Positions 43,664-51,850 of a stretch of 64,000 bases of DNA are shown piece after piece (the stretch's first letter is position 1; each line of letters opens with the position of its first letter). A program made the position numbers and the translations under genes. Origin of the DNA: Nocardioides sp. Root240 (GTDB lineage Bacteria > Actinomycetota > Actinomycetes > Propionibacteriales > Nocardioidaceae). Below the pieces are notes generated by a model that did not search any database, was not told the DNA's origin, and saw only the letters and a list, made by a program, of their open reading frames with translations. Location: assembly GCF_001428825.1 (NCBI RefSeq), contig NZ_LMIT01000009.1, forward strand, positions 1-64,000. Direction: 5' to 3'.

Positions 43664-44814
43664 GCGAGCGCTCCCGTCGATCCGGCGGCGCGTCGGCGGC
43701 GCCGTGCGAGGCGCAGGACGAGGCCGAGCAGGGTGAGCGCGAACAGTCCCGCCGCGACGAACAGGAAGACCCGCGACCCCGGTCGTTCGTCGTCCTCGGG
43801 TGCGGCCTCCGGGGCGGGGGACACGTCGACGGCCCGGACCGCGAAGCGCTCGCTTGCCGCACCGCCCGACGCGGCGCCGGTCAGGCGCAGCTCGTGGGTG
43901 CCGGCGGAGAGGGTCGCCGGCAGCGGCAGGATGCCCGCGACCTCCCCCGAGGGCCCGGCCACCATCGGACCGATGCCGGCGACGCCGTCGTCGAGGACCC
44001 CGACCACCTGCTCGCCGGGGGCGAACCCGGTGGCGGTGAAGGCGAGGGTGTTGCCGACCTTCGCAGTCAGCCGGTCGGTCGTCAGCCGCGGGGTGCCGGC
44101 GCGCGCCTTCCTGCCGGTGCCGATCGCACCCGTGGCGCCCGTCGTGGTCGTCCCGGTCGTCGTGCCGGTGCCGGTCGCCGCGCCGTTGCCCGCCGTGGTG
44201 GTGCCGTCGGTGGTGGTCGTGTCCTGTCCGGCGGGTGCGGCGTCGTACACGGTGGTGAAGGGGACCCGTGTGAAGGTCTCGTTGGCTGCGTTCTTCACGC
44301 CGTGGGCGCCGATCGTGATGACGCCGCAGGTCACCTTGCGGCAGTCGACCGAGACGACCCTGCCGTTGCGGTCGACGCTCTGGAAGGTCGGGCCGGGGAT
44401 GTTGAGGGTGACGGTGAAGCCGCCCGATGCGGACAGCACGGCGTTGGCCTCGGTGGCGGTCGAGCTGCCCGGGAAGGCGATGAAGCGCAGGTAGCCCTGG
44501 CTGTCGGCGGCGTTCTCGGCGTCCGGGATGTAGCGGTAGTCCGAACCGGTGACGCCCCCGCGGGAGGGTTTCCACGACCCGCCGCGCGGGTCGTCGACCC
44601 AGCCGAACATCAGGTACACGCCGCCGAAGCCGCCCTTGACCGACTGGAAGCCGCGCCCGGTGATGGTCAGCTTCGTCCGGTACTCCAGGTCGGCCGCCGT
44701 CGTCCCCCGGTCGTTGGTGACCGAGATCCGCGCCGCGGCGGTGGCGGCGGGCGTCGGGGTCAGGACGGCGAGTCCTCCGGCCAGCAGGGCAACGGCGAGA
44801 AGGCGGCGGGTCAT
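43660..44814 (-). CDS. Cell-surface protein of the heme operon (HtaC-like position)
   Basis: A 384-residue surface protein: signal peptide, a first domain (about 46-190; ITGRGFQSVKGG, VYLMFGWVDDP, WKPSRGG, a Cys pair in DCRKVTCG) that resembles the second domain of the 40107-42386 protein, a Thr/Gly linker, an Ig-like domain (FAPGEQVVGVLDDG), and a C-terminal helix with basic tail (LFVAAGLFALTLLGLVL). It has no HtaA domain. Its place between hmuV and the HtaA-domain genes and the four-base overlaps imply a role in heme capture or presentation. Confidence 0.78.
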   Translation of the reverse strand: MTRRLLAVALLAGGLAVLTPTPAATAAARISVTNDRGTTAADLEYRTKLTITGRGFQSVKGGFGGVYLMFGWVDDPRGGSWKPSRGGVTGSDYRYIPDAENAADSQGYLRFIAFPGSSTATEANAVLSASGGFTVTLNIPGPTFQSVDRNGRVVSVDCRKVTCGVITIGAHGVKNAANETFTRVPFTTVYDAAPAGQDTTTTDGTTTAGNGAATGTGTTTGTTTTGATGAIGTGRKARAGTPRLTTDRLTAKVGNTLAFTATGFAPGEQVVGVLDDGVAGIGPMVAGPSGEVAGILPLPATLSAGTHELRLTGAASGGAASERFAVRAVDVSPAPEAAPEDDERPGSRVFLFVAAGLFALTLLGLVLRLARRRRRAAGSTGALA

Positions 44815-45608
44815 GCGGTTTCCTCCCGCGACAGGGGCGTGCGACGGTCGGGCAGGACGAGCAGCTCGCCGGTCGCGGGGTGGGTGAGGACGTCGATCGG
44901 GTGGTCGTAGACCAGGCTCAGCAGCGGGGCGGTGAACACCGCGGCCGGCGTTCCCTCGGCGGTCACCCGGCCGTGGTGCAGCAGCGCGACCCGGTCGGAC
45001 CACGCGGCCGCGAGCGACAGGTCGTGGAGGACCACGACGACCGCGGCACCGCCGGCGGCCTCGGCCCGAGCCCTCGCGAGGACGGCCTCCTGGTGGCCGA
45101 TGTCCAGGGCGGCGGTGGGCTCGTCGAGCAGCAGGATCCCGGTCCGCTGGGCGAGCACGCGGGCGAAGGAGGTGCGTCCCTTCTCGCCGCCGGACAGCAG
45201 GCTGAACGGCTGGTGGGCCAGGCGCCCGACGTCGGTCGTCGCCATCGCCTCGGCGACGACGCGGTCGTCCTCGTCCTCCTCGGGGAGTCCGCGCCACGGC
45301 GCACGGCCCATCCGCACCACGTCGGCGGCCGGGAACGGGAACGAGATCCGGTGCTCCTGGGTGAGCACGGCGCGGCGGCGCGCCATCGTGCGCAGCCTCC
45401 ACTCGCGCAGCGGCCTGCCGTCGAGCTCGACGACGCCCTCGTCAGGCACGACGTCGCCGGCGAGCACCGCGAGCAGGGTCGACTTGCCGGCGCCGTTCGG
45501 GCCGACCAGGGCGAGCACCTCGCGGCGCCGTACGTCGAGGTCGACGGCGTCCAGCACCGGACGGTGGCCGTAGCTGAGGGTGACCCCGCGTGTCGTCAGG
45601 GCGTTCAT
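44811..45608 (-). CDS. hmuV: Heme ABC transporter ATP-binding protein
   Basis: A 265-residue ATPase of the FepC/HmuV group. Walker A is GPNGAGKST, the signature is SLLSGGEKGRTSFAR (LSGGE), Walker B is ILLLDEPTAALD, and the switch His is in VLHDLSLAA. It powers heme import together with HmuU and HmuT. The GEKGR following LSGG is less usual than GEQQR. Four-base overlaps with hmuU and with the next surface-protein gene show translational coupling. Confidence 0.93.
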   Translation of the reverse strand: MNALTTRGVTLSYGHRPVLDAVDLDVRRREVLALVGPNGAGKSTLLAVLAGDVVPDEGVVELDGRPLREWRLRTMARRRAVLTQEHRISFPFPAADVVRMGRAPWRGLPEEDEDDRVVAEAMATTDVGRLAHQPFSLLSGGEKGRTSFARVLAQRTGILLLDEPTAALDIGHQEAVLARARAEAAGGAAVVVVLHDLSLAAAWSDRVALLHHGRVTAEGTPAAVFTAPLLSLVYDHPIDVLTHPATGELLVLPDRRTPLSREETA

Positions 45609-46699
45609 GCCCAGCCTCCCGCCGTACGACGGGTGCGGCGCAGCAGCCAGAAGAAGAACGGGCCGCCGACGAGCGAGGTGAGCATGCCGAGCGGCAGGTC
45701 GGTGTAGGCGACGGCGGTCCGAGCGACGGTGTCGGCGCAGATCAGCACCAGCGCACCGGCCAGGGCCGAGGCGATCAGGAGCGTGCGGTGGCCGGGCCCG
45801 GTCACCATGCGGACCAGGTGGGGGACGACCAGGCCGACGAAGGCGACGATCCCGCAGAAGCTGACCGCGGCCGCGGTCAGCAGCGCCACGACGACGATCA
45901 GGATGATCCGCAGCGCCTCGACGTTGACGCCGAGGTGGCGCGCGGAGCGCTCGCCGAGGGCGAGCAGGTCGAGGCTGCGGGCGCAGGCCAGTGCCACGGC
46001 GATGCCGACGGCGGCGAGCGGGGCGACCACCAGGACGTACGACCACCGGCTGCCGTTGAGGCTGCCCAGCTGCCAGAACACGATCGACTCACGGGCCTGG
46101 GTGTCACCGAGGAACATCAGCAGCGCGAGCAGCGCGCTCGAGACGGCGTTCACCGCGATCCCGGTCAGCACGAGCGTCACCACCTCGGTGCGCCCGTCGG
46201 AGCGGGAAAGCGCATAGACGAGCAGCGTGGTGACCAGGCCGCCGAGGAAGGCGCACACCGGGATCGACCAGTCCCCGGCGAAGCGGAGGCCGAACACGAT
46301 GGCCGCGCCGGCGGCGACGGCCGCGCCGGAGGAGATGCCGACGACGCTGGGCTCGGCGAGCGGGTTGCCGAAGACCCCCTGCATGGCCGCGCCCGCGACG
46401 GCGAGCGAGGCGCCGACCACGACGGCCATGGCGATCCGGGAGAAGCGGACGTTCCACAGGGTGTACTCGCCGCGCGGGTGCGTGGGCATCGGACCGACGT
46501 CGAGGCCGACGCGGTGCGCGATCGAGCCGAGGATCTCGTCGAGGGGGATCTGCAGCTGCCCCGATCCGCCGGCCACGAGGGTGGTCGCGACGAGGCCGAG
46601 GACCAGGCCGGCGTACAGGAGGGCGATCCGGCGACGGCGTCGCCCGTCCGTCACCGGTACGGCGGGCGCGACTGCCACCGCGGGCAGGACCGCCGTCAC
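45605..46699 (-). CDS. hmuU: Heme ABC transporter permease (FecCD family)
   Basis: A 364-residue FecCD/BtuC-type permease with about ten membrane helices. Family blocks seen are VVGASLAVAGAAMQGVFGNPLAEPSVVGISSGAA near the first third (split across helices) and the cytoplasmic coupling segment CGIVAFVGLVVPHLVRM. The GTG at 46699 overlaps the hmuT stop. With HmuV and HmuT it forms the importer that moves heme across the membrane. Confidence 0.93.
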   Translation of the reverse strand: MTAVLPAVAVAPAVPVTDGRRRRRIALLYAGLVLGLVATTLVAGGSGQLQIPLDEILGSIAHRVGLDVGPMPTHPRGEYTLWNVRFSRIAMAVVVGASLAVAGAAMQGVFGNPLAEPSVVGISSGAAVAAGAAIVFGLRFAGDWSIPVCAFLGGLVTTLLVYALSRSDGRTEVVTLVLTGIAVNAVSSALLALLMFLGDTQARESIVFWQLGSLNGSRWSYVLVVAPLAAVGIAVALACARSLDLLALGERSARHLGVNVEALRIILIVVVALLTAAAVSFCGIVAFVGLVVPHLVRMVTGPGHRTLLIASALAGALVLICADTVARTAVAYTDLPLGMLTSLVGGPFFFWLLRRTRRTAGGWA

Positions 46700-47832
46700 G
46701 AAGCGTCCTTCGCAGCCAGGCTGTCGGGCGCGTAGAGCGCGATCGCGAGCGCGTTGAGGACGTCGGCGGTGCGCGGTCCGTAGCTGAGCACCTGGGCGTC
46801 GTCCATCGTGATCACGCGCTGGTTCTCGCCGGCGGGCGTCTGGGCGAGCGCCGGGAACTGGTCGAGCAGCCCGTCGATGCCGCCGACCGACGCGAGGCCC
46901 TTGTCCATCATCAAGATCGCGTCGGGCTGGGCCTTGATCAGGCCCTCGTCGTTGACCGGCTTCATGCCGTTCCAGCCGATCTCGCTGCTGACGTCGTAGC
47001 CACCGGCCGCGGTGATCAGCGCGTCCGCGCCGGAGCCCCGGCCGAACATGTAGTAGACGTTCGCCTGGCCGCGCACGTACAGGAAGACCATGCGCAGCTT
47101 GGCGGTGACGTCGCTGGGCGCGACCCGGTCGATCTCGGCGCGGACGGCGGCTGCCTCGTCGACGATCCGCCTGCCCAGCACCTTGCCCTGCTCGGGCACG
47201 CCGAGCGCGTCGGCGACCTGCTGGGTCAGGGGCGCGAGGTTGTCGAGGTTGCGCTCGGCGTCGACCACCACGACCGGGATGCCGGCCTCGCGGACCTGCA
47301 GCACGACGTCCCACGGCCCGAGGGAGGTGTCGGTGATGAGCACGGTCGGGTCGAGCTCGAGGATCGCCTCGGCGTTGAGCTCGTGGCCGTTCTGGGTGAC
47401 GAGCGGGCGGTCGTCGATCTCGGCGTACGCCGAGGACACGTCGCGGCCGACGACGTTGTCGCCGAGGCCGAGCTCGAAGACCGTCTGGGAGAGCGTGCCG
47501 TAGACGTCGAGCGCGAGGATCCGGCTGACGTCGGTGACCTCGACCCTCGTGCCCTGGACGTCGGTCACGCGCGCGGGGAGCTGCGGCGCCGGGTCCTCCT
47601 CGACGGGCCGGATGTCGGGTTCGGGGAGGTTGATGTCGACCTCGCCCTGCCACGATCGCGGGTCGGCCAGCGGTGTCACGTCGGCGATCGACGGCACCTC
47701 GGTGACCGGCCCGTCGTCGCCGTGCCCGTTGCCCGAGCCGTCGAGGACCGGGCCGCAGCCGGTGAGGGCGGTCGCGAGCAGGACCAGCGCGAGGGTGTCG
47801 GCGGCACGACGAGGGCGCGAACGAGGAACCAC
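46696..47832 (-). CDS. hmuT: Heme ABC transporter substrate-binding lipoprotein
   Basis: A 378-residue lipoprotein with lipobox LTGC (Cys26) and a class III periplasmic-binding fold (VSRILALDVYGTLSQTVFELG start, DPTVLITDTSLG, long backbone helix KVLGRRIVDEAAAVRAEI, and the EAINP-like end). It is the receptor that delivers heme to HmuUV. GTG 47832 heads the six-gene operon. The upstream region holds an iron box and the element shared with hmuO, so it should be repressed by iron through DtxR/IdeR. Confidence 0.92.
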   Translation of the reverse strand: MVPRSRPRRAADTLALVLLATALTGCGPVLDGSGNGHGDDGPVTEVPSIADVTPLADPRSWQGEVDINLPEPDIRPVEEDPAPQLPARVTDVQGTRVEVTDVSRILALDVYGTLSQTVFELGLGDNVVGRDVSSAYAEIDDRPLVTQNGHELNAEAILELDPTVLITDTSLGPWDVVLQVREAGIPVVVVDAERNLDNLAPLTQQVADALGVPEQGKVLGRRIVDEAAAVRAEIDRVAPSDVTAKLRMVFLYVRGQANVYYMFGRGSGADALITAAGGYDVSSEIGWNGMKPVNDEGLIKAQPDAILMMDKGLASVGGIDGLLDQFPALAQTPAGENQRVITMDDAQVLSYGPRTADVLNALAIALYAPDSLAAKDAS

Positions 47833-47854
47833 GAGGAGTGCTCTTTGCTGTCAG

Positions 47855-47909
47855 AGTGTCAGGAAGTGCGAAGCAAGGGCACCCTAACATGGCACTTAGG
47901 TTTACCTAA
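47855..47909 (-). promoter_or_regulatory. hmuT control region: iron box and shared element
   Basis: TTAGGTTTACCTAA (47896-47909) has the same TTAGGT/ACCTAA arms as the hmuO box and fits a DtxR/IdeR site. TTCCTGACACT on the minus strand (47865-47855) is identical to the element before hmuO; the distances between box and element are 30 and 37 bp. The remaining bases to 47982 carry nothing else I can name. Confidence 0.65.
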
Positions 47910-47982
47910 TTCGCATCGTCCATTTGCGCTCTGACCTGCGGTGATGCGCCGCCGCTGCACGAAGGATGTTGCTGACAGTCCG

Positions 47983-48942
47983 TCAGGACTGTCGGGCGGC
48001 TGCCGTGAAGCGATCCCCGAGGCGGGCGAGCAGCGTCGACAGCTCATCCGGCGCCTCGACCGCGAAGTCGCAGTCGAGCCCGGCGAGCACGAGGACCGGC
48101 CAGTCGAGGCTGTCGGTGTCCATCGTCATCCGGCACTGCGCCTCGCCGAGCGCTTCGACGCTCGCCCAGCGACCGACCGTCGCCTCCGCGGTGGCCGCCG
48201 GGACGTCCATCGTGACCACCACCTGGTACTGCCGGGGCCGGGTGCGCAGGCCCTGGCTGACGTACGCCGCCGCGTCGCCGCCCGGGATCTCACGCGGCCC
48301 GAAGCGCTGTCCGGTCGTCGACGGCGGGCCCTGCACGCGGTCGACGCGGAACGAGCGCCAGTCCTGGCGCTCCCGGTCGTACGCCGCGAGGTACCAGCGC
48401 CGCCCGAGGTTGACCAGCCGGTGCGGCTCCACCCGTCGGACCGTCGCGCTGCCGTCGGCCGCGGTGTAGGCGAAGGAGACCACCTCGTCGTCGCGGCACG
48501 CCTGCGCGAGGGTCGTCAGCACGGCCGGGTCGAGCACCGGGCCGCCCGCCCACGGCATCCCCTCGGTCTGTGTCTGCAGCGCGCCCATCCGCCGGCGCAG
48601 GCGGGGCGGCATCAGCGCGATCACCTTCGTCAGCGCCTGCAGGGTGGTGTCCTCGAACCCGGGCACGCCGCCGTTCGCGGCCGCGCGCAGTCCGACCGCG
48701 ACGGCGACCGCCTCGTCGTCCTCGAGCAGCAGCGGGGCCAGTGCCCCGCCTGCCCGCAGTTGGTAGCCGCCGGCCGCGCCGCGGACCGCGTCGACGTCGT
48801 AGCCGAGGTCGCGGAGGCGGTCGACGTCGCGTCGCAGGGTGCGCTCGCTGACCTCGAGCCGGTCCGCCAGCTCGCCGCCGGTCCAGAACCGGTGGGTCTG
48901 GAGGAGGGAGAGGAGGCGCAGCATCCGGGCGCTGGTGCTCAT
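47983..48942 (-). CDS. WYL-domain transcriptional regulator (YafY-type)
   Basis: A 319-residue protein: N-terminal winged helix (RFWTGGELADRLEVSERTLRRDVDRL, split for length: ELADRLEVSERTLRRD is the recognition part), a middle WYL domain (RWYLAAYDRERQDWRSFRVDR) and the C-terminal WCX region. Such regulators often sense nucleic acids or metabolites. ATG 48942 is favoured over an upstream start because TAATCT (minus) lies seven bases before it. It diverges from an exporter operon that it probably controls. Confidence 0.88.
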   Translation of the reverse strand: MSTSARMLRLLSLLQTHRFWTGGELADRLEVSERTLRRDVDRLRDLGYDVDAVRGAAGGYQLRAGGALAPLLLEDDEAVAVAVGLRAAANGGVPGFEDTTLQALTKVIALMPPRLRRRMGALQTQTEGMPWAGGPVLDPAVLTTLAQACRDDEVVSFAYTAADGSATVRRVEPHRLVNLGRRWYLAAYDRERQDWRSFRVDRVQGPPSTTGQRFGPREIPGGDAAAYVSQGLRTRPRQYQVVVTMDVPAATAEATVGRWASVEALGEAQCRMTMDTDSLDWPVLVLAGLDCDFAVEAPDELSTLLARLGDRFTAAARQS

Positions 48943-49005
48943 GGGGTCCAGATTAGTTCGCAATCAGGACAGAAACTGACCTAATGGCTCCCTAGCGTGG
49001 TGCTC

Positions 49006-50022
49006 ATGGAGATCAACAGCAGCAAGAGCGGGCCGGTGATCCGCACCGTCGGACTCACCCGCCACTACACGCGCAACAAGCAGACGATCGAGGCCGTCCG
49101 CGGGCTCGACCTGGAGGTGGCGGCCGGCGAGCTGGTCGCCTTCCTCGGTCCCAACGGCGCCGGCAAGTCGACCACGCTGCGGATGCTCACGACGCTGATC
49201 GCGCCGACCGCGGGCACCGCGACGGTCGCCGGCCACGACGTGGTCCGCGATCGTGCGGCGGTTCGCCGCTCGATCGGGTACGTCGGCCAGGGCAACGCCG
49301 CCGGCCACCAGTTCCGGGGGCGCGACGAGCTGATGTGCCAGGCGCGGGCGCACGGGCTTTCCCGCCGCGACGCGCGGGCCCGGACCGACGAGCTGCTCGA
49401 CGCCTTCGGCCTCACCGAGCACGCGGACCGACCGGTCGCCCAGCTGTCCGGCGGCCAGCGCCGTCGCCTCGACGTGGCGATCGGCCTGGTCCAGGAGCCG
49501 CCGATCCTCTTCCTCGACGAGCCCTCGACCGGCCTCGACCCGCAGAACCGGGTCAACCTCCAGGAGCAGGTACGCCGCCTCAACGCCGACCTCGGCACGA
49601 CCATCGTGCTGACGACGCACTACCTCGAGGAGGCCGACGCGCTCGCGGGCCGCGTGGTCGTGATCGACCACGGCCAGGTCATCGCCGACGACTCCGCGGC
49701 CGCCCTGAAGTCCGCGCTCGGGGACCTGGTCGCGATGGAGTTCGCCACTGCGGCGGACGCCCGGAGCGCCGCCGAGCGGGCCGACCGGGTCGAGGGCGCC
49801 CAGGTCGTCGTCGACGGCTCGCGCGTCGAGCTGCGTGCTGCCTTCGGCCGCGACGCCGCCCCCGGGTTGGTCGCCGACCTGGCCGCCGCCGGTACGCCCG
49901 TCGGCCGGCTCGAGGTCGCCGGTCCGACCCTCGACGACGTCTTCCTCAACCTCACCGGCCGGAGCCTGCGTGAGGACCGCAACGCCACCACCGACGCCAC
50001 CACCGAAGGAGCAGCAGCATGA
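49006..50022 (+). CDS. DrrA-like ABC exporter ATP-binding protein
   Basis: A 338-residue ABC ATPase with Walker A GPNGAGKST, signature QLSGGQRRRLDVA, Walker B ILFLDEPSTGLD and switch TTHYLEEAD. The C-terminal ~100 residues form the domain found in DrrA-type drug or lipid exporters (DDVFLNLTGRS). ATG 49006 is set by TAGCGT (48993-48998) seven bases upstream; the GTG at 48997 lies inside the -10 and is excluded. It overlaps the permease gene by ATGA. Confidence 0.9.
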   Translation: MEINSSKSGPVIRTVGLTRHYTRNKQTIEAVRGLDLEVAAGELVAFLGPNGAGKSTTLRMLTTLIAPTAGTATVAGHDVVRDRAAVRRSIGYVGQGNAAGHQFRGRDELMCQARAHGLSRRDARARTDELLDAFGLTEHADRPVAQLSGGQRRRLDVAIGLVQEPPILFLDEPSTGLDPQNRVNLQEQVRRLNADLGTTIVLTTHYLEEADALAGRVVVIDHGQVIADDSAAALKSALGDLVAMEFATAADARSAAERADRVEGAQVVVDGSRVELRAAFGRDAAPGLVADLAAAGTPVGRLEVAGPTLDDVFLNLTGRSLREDRNATTDATTEGAAA

Positions 50023-50834
50023 CCATCGAGATGACGAGCCCTGCCGTGGCGGCCCCGGTCCGCCGTCGTACCCCGGTCGAGGGGCGGGCCGTCGGCCTGG
50101 TCGCCGACACCTGGAACGTGCTGGTCCGCGAGCTCCAGCCGGTGCTCCGCCAGCCCGCCTCCGTCCTCTTCGCGATGGTGCAGCCGCTGGTGTTCCTCGG
50201 CCTGTTCGCGCCGCTGCTGCCGGAGAGCCCCGACGGCTCCGCCCTGCAGTGGTTCGTGCCCGGCATCGTGGCGATGACCGCGCTGATGAGCGCGTCCTTC
50301 ACGGGCGCCAACCTGTCGGAGGAGATCATCAGCGGCTCCTTCGAGCGCCTGCTGGTCTCTCCCGTGCGGCGCTCGTCGCTGATGATCGGCAAGGCGCTGC
50401 GGGAGATGGTTCCGCTGGTCCTGCAGACCGCGCTGATCGTCGCGGTCGTGACGCCCTTCGCGTTCGACCTGCACCTGGCCGGCGTACTGACCGGCGTGGT
50501 GGTGCTGGTGCCCTTCAGCGTCGGCCTCGGGGCCCTGAGCCTGGCGCTCGCGATCGCTGCGAAGGAGCAGGCGTGGATCTTCTGGACCGTCCAGCAGACC
50601 GTGATCTTCCCGCTCCTGTTGCTCGCCGGCGTCCTGCTCCCGCTCGACGGCGCCCCCGGCTGGCTGCGGACCGCGTCCGACCTCAACCCGCTGAAGTACC
50701 TCGTCGACGCCGAGCGCACCCTCTTCGCCGGCTCCTTCCCGCTCGACACCGTCGCCGCCGGGTTCGGGGCGTCGCTGCTGGTCGGCGCGTTCGGGCTGTG
50801 GGTCGGGGTGCGGACGATGAACCGCGCCAGCTGA
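50019..50834 (+). CDS. ABC-2 type (DrrB-like) exporter permease
   Basis: A 271-residue membrane protein with six helices in the ABC-2 pattern: the N-terminal amphipathic helix and first helix (LFAMVQPLVFLGLFAPLL), FERLLVSPVRRSSLMIGK as the coupling motif, and the LNPLKYLVDAER segment before the last helix. It pairs with the DrrA-like ATPase upstream to export a drug, peptide or lipid. Regulation is probably by the divergent WYL protein. Confidence 0.88.
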   Translation: MTIEMTSPAVAAPVRRRTPVEGRAVGLVADTWNVLVRELQPVLRQPASVLFAMVQPLVFLGLFAPLLPESPDGSALQWFVPGIVAMTALMSASFTGANLSEEIISGSFERLLVSPVRRSSLMIGKALREMVPLVLQTALIVAVVTPFAFDLHLAGVLTGVVVLVPFSVGLGALSLALAIAAKEQAWIFWTVQQTVIFPLLLLAGVLLPLDGAPGWLRTASDLNPLKYLVDAERTLFAGSFPLDTVAAGFGASLLVGAFGLWVGVRTMNRAS

Positions 50835-50852
50835 GCTGGGCCTCGGCCGGAG

Positions 50853-50969
50853 TGAGTTTCACCGGCCGGCCGGTGAAACTCACGCTTGGACGACGAAACT
50901 TCGTCGTCCAAGCGTGAGTTTCGTCGTCCAAGCACGGGAGAATCACCGGCCGGCCGGTGAAACTCCCGT
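50853..50969. repeat. Cluster of three nested palindromes between convergent genes
   Basis: (1) A perfect 32-bp palindrome at 50853-50884 centred on GGCCGGCC. (2) A 46-bp hairpin at 50877-50922 with 22-base arms around AC, containing CTTGGACGACGAA. (3) A third palindrome at 50936-50969 with the same CACCGGCCGGCCGGTG core. TTCGTCGTCCAAGC recurs at 50921-50934. The first two share bases 50877-50884, so they cannot both fold. They lie between the convergent exporter and PNP genes and probably end both transcripts; the modular make-up resembles a BIME. Confidence 0.75.
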
Positions 50970-50994
50970 CATCGAAAAGCCGTCTCCACAGGCC

Positions 50995-51834
50995 TCAGAT
51001 CCGCGGGACGACCTCGCCCAGCAGCGCACCCATCCGGGTCGCCGCGGCGCGTCCGGCCTCCAGCACCTCCGCGTGGTTGAGCGGCTCGCCGCTCAGGCCG
51101 GCGGCGAGGTTGGTGACCAGGCTGATGCCGAGGATCTCCATCCCCGCCTCACGGGCGGCGATCGCCTCGAGCGTGGTGCTCATGCCGACCAGGTGGCCGC
51201 CGAGGATGCCGGCCATGCGGACCTCGGCCGGCGTCTCGTAGTGGGGGCCGGTGAACTGGACGTAGACGCCCTCGTCGAGGGTCGGCTCGACCGCGCGGCA
51301 CAGGTCGCGCAGGCGGGAGGAGTAGAGGTCGGTCAGGTCGACGAAGTTGGCGCCGACGATGGGGGACTGGCCGGTCAGGTTGATGTGGTCGCTGATCAGC
51401 ACGGGGGTGCCGGGCGTCCAGGTCTCCTTGAGGCCGCCGCACCCGTTGGTGAGCACGATCGCGCGGCAGCCGGCCGCGGCCGCCGTACGCACGCCGTGGA
51501 CGACAGCCGACACGCCCTTGCCCTCGTAGTAGTGGGTGCGGCTGAGGAAGGCCAGCAGGTGCCGGTCGCCCGACCCGTCAGGGCCGTCGCCGCCGGGCAG
51601 CCGGATCGAGCGGACCTTGCCGGAGTGGCCGGCGACCGCGGACGCGCCGAAGCCGGGCAGGTCGGTCACCGAGATCTCGGTGGTGTTCTCGCCCGTCGGG
51701 TCGAGCGCCTCGGCGGCCGGCAGCCAGCCGGAGCCGAGGACCAGCGCCACGTCGTGCCGCGGCACGCCGGTCAGCTCGGCGAGGCGGGTGGCGGCCTCTT
51801 CGGCCAGGGCGTACGGCGAGGGGGAGTCAGTCAC
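50995..51834 (-). CDS. punA: Purine-nucleoside phosphorylase (trimeric type)
   Basis: A 279-residue PNP of the low-mass trimeric family. Motifs are VLGSGW (phosphate loop), THYYEGKG, TNGCGGLKETW, FTGPHYETPAEVRM and VTNLAAGLS. It splits (deoxy)guanosine and (deoxy)inosine into base and pentose 1-phosphate, which the phosphomutase and DeoC elsewhere in this window could process further. GTG 51834 has TAGTCT six bases upstream on the minus strand, a leaderless start. Confidence 0.92.
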   Translation of the reverse strand: MTDSPSPYALAEEAATRLAELTGVPRHDVALVLGSGWLPAAEALDPTGENTTEISVTDLPGFGASAVAGHSGKVRSIRLPGGDGPDGSGDRHLLAFLSRTHYYEGKGVSAVVHGVRTAAAAGCRAIVLTNGCGGLKETWTPGTPVLISDHINLTGQSPIVGANFVDLTDLYSSRLRDLCRAVEPTLDEGVYVQFTGPHYETPAEVRMAGILGGHLVGMSTTLEAIAAREAGMEILGISLVTNLAAGLSGEPLNHAEVLEAGRAAATRMGALLGEVVPRI

Positions 51835-51850
51835 GCGGCGAGACTACTCG

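Noticed and set aside
46696..47832. Vitamin B12 or siderophore transporter instead of heme uptake
   Set aside because: No cobalamin riboswitch is upstream, while HtaA domains, heme oxygenase and iron boxes point to heme.
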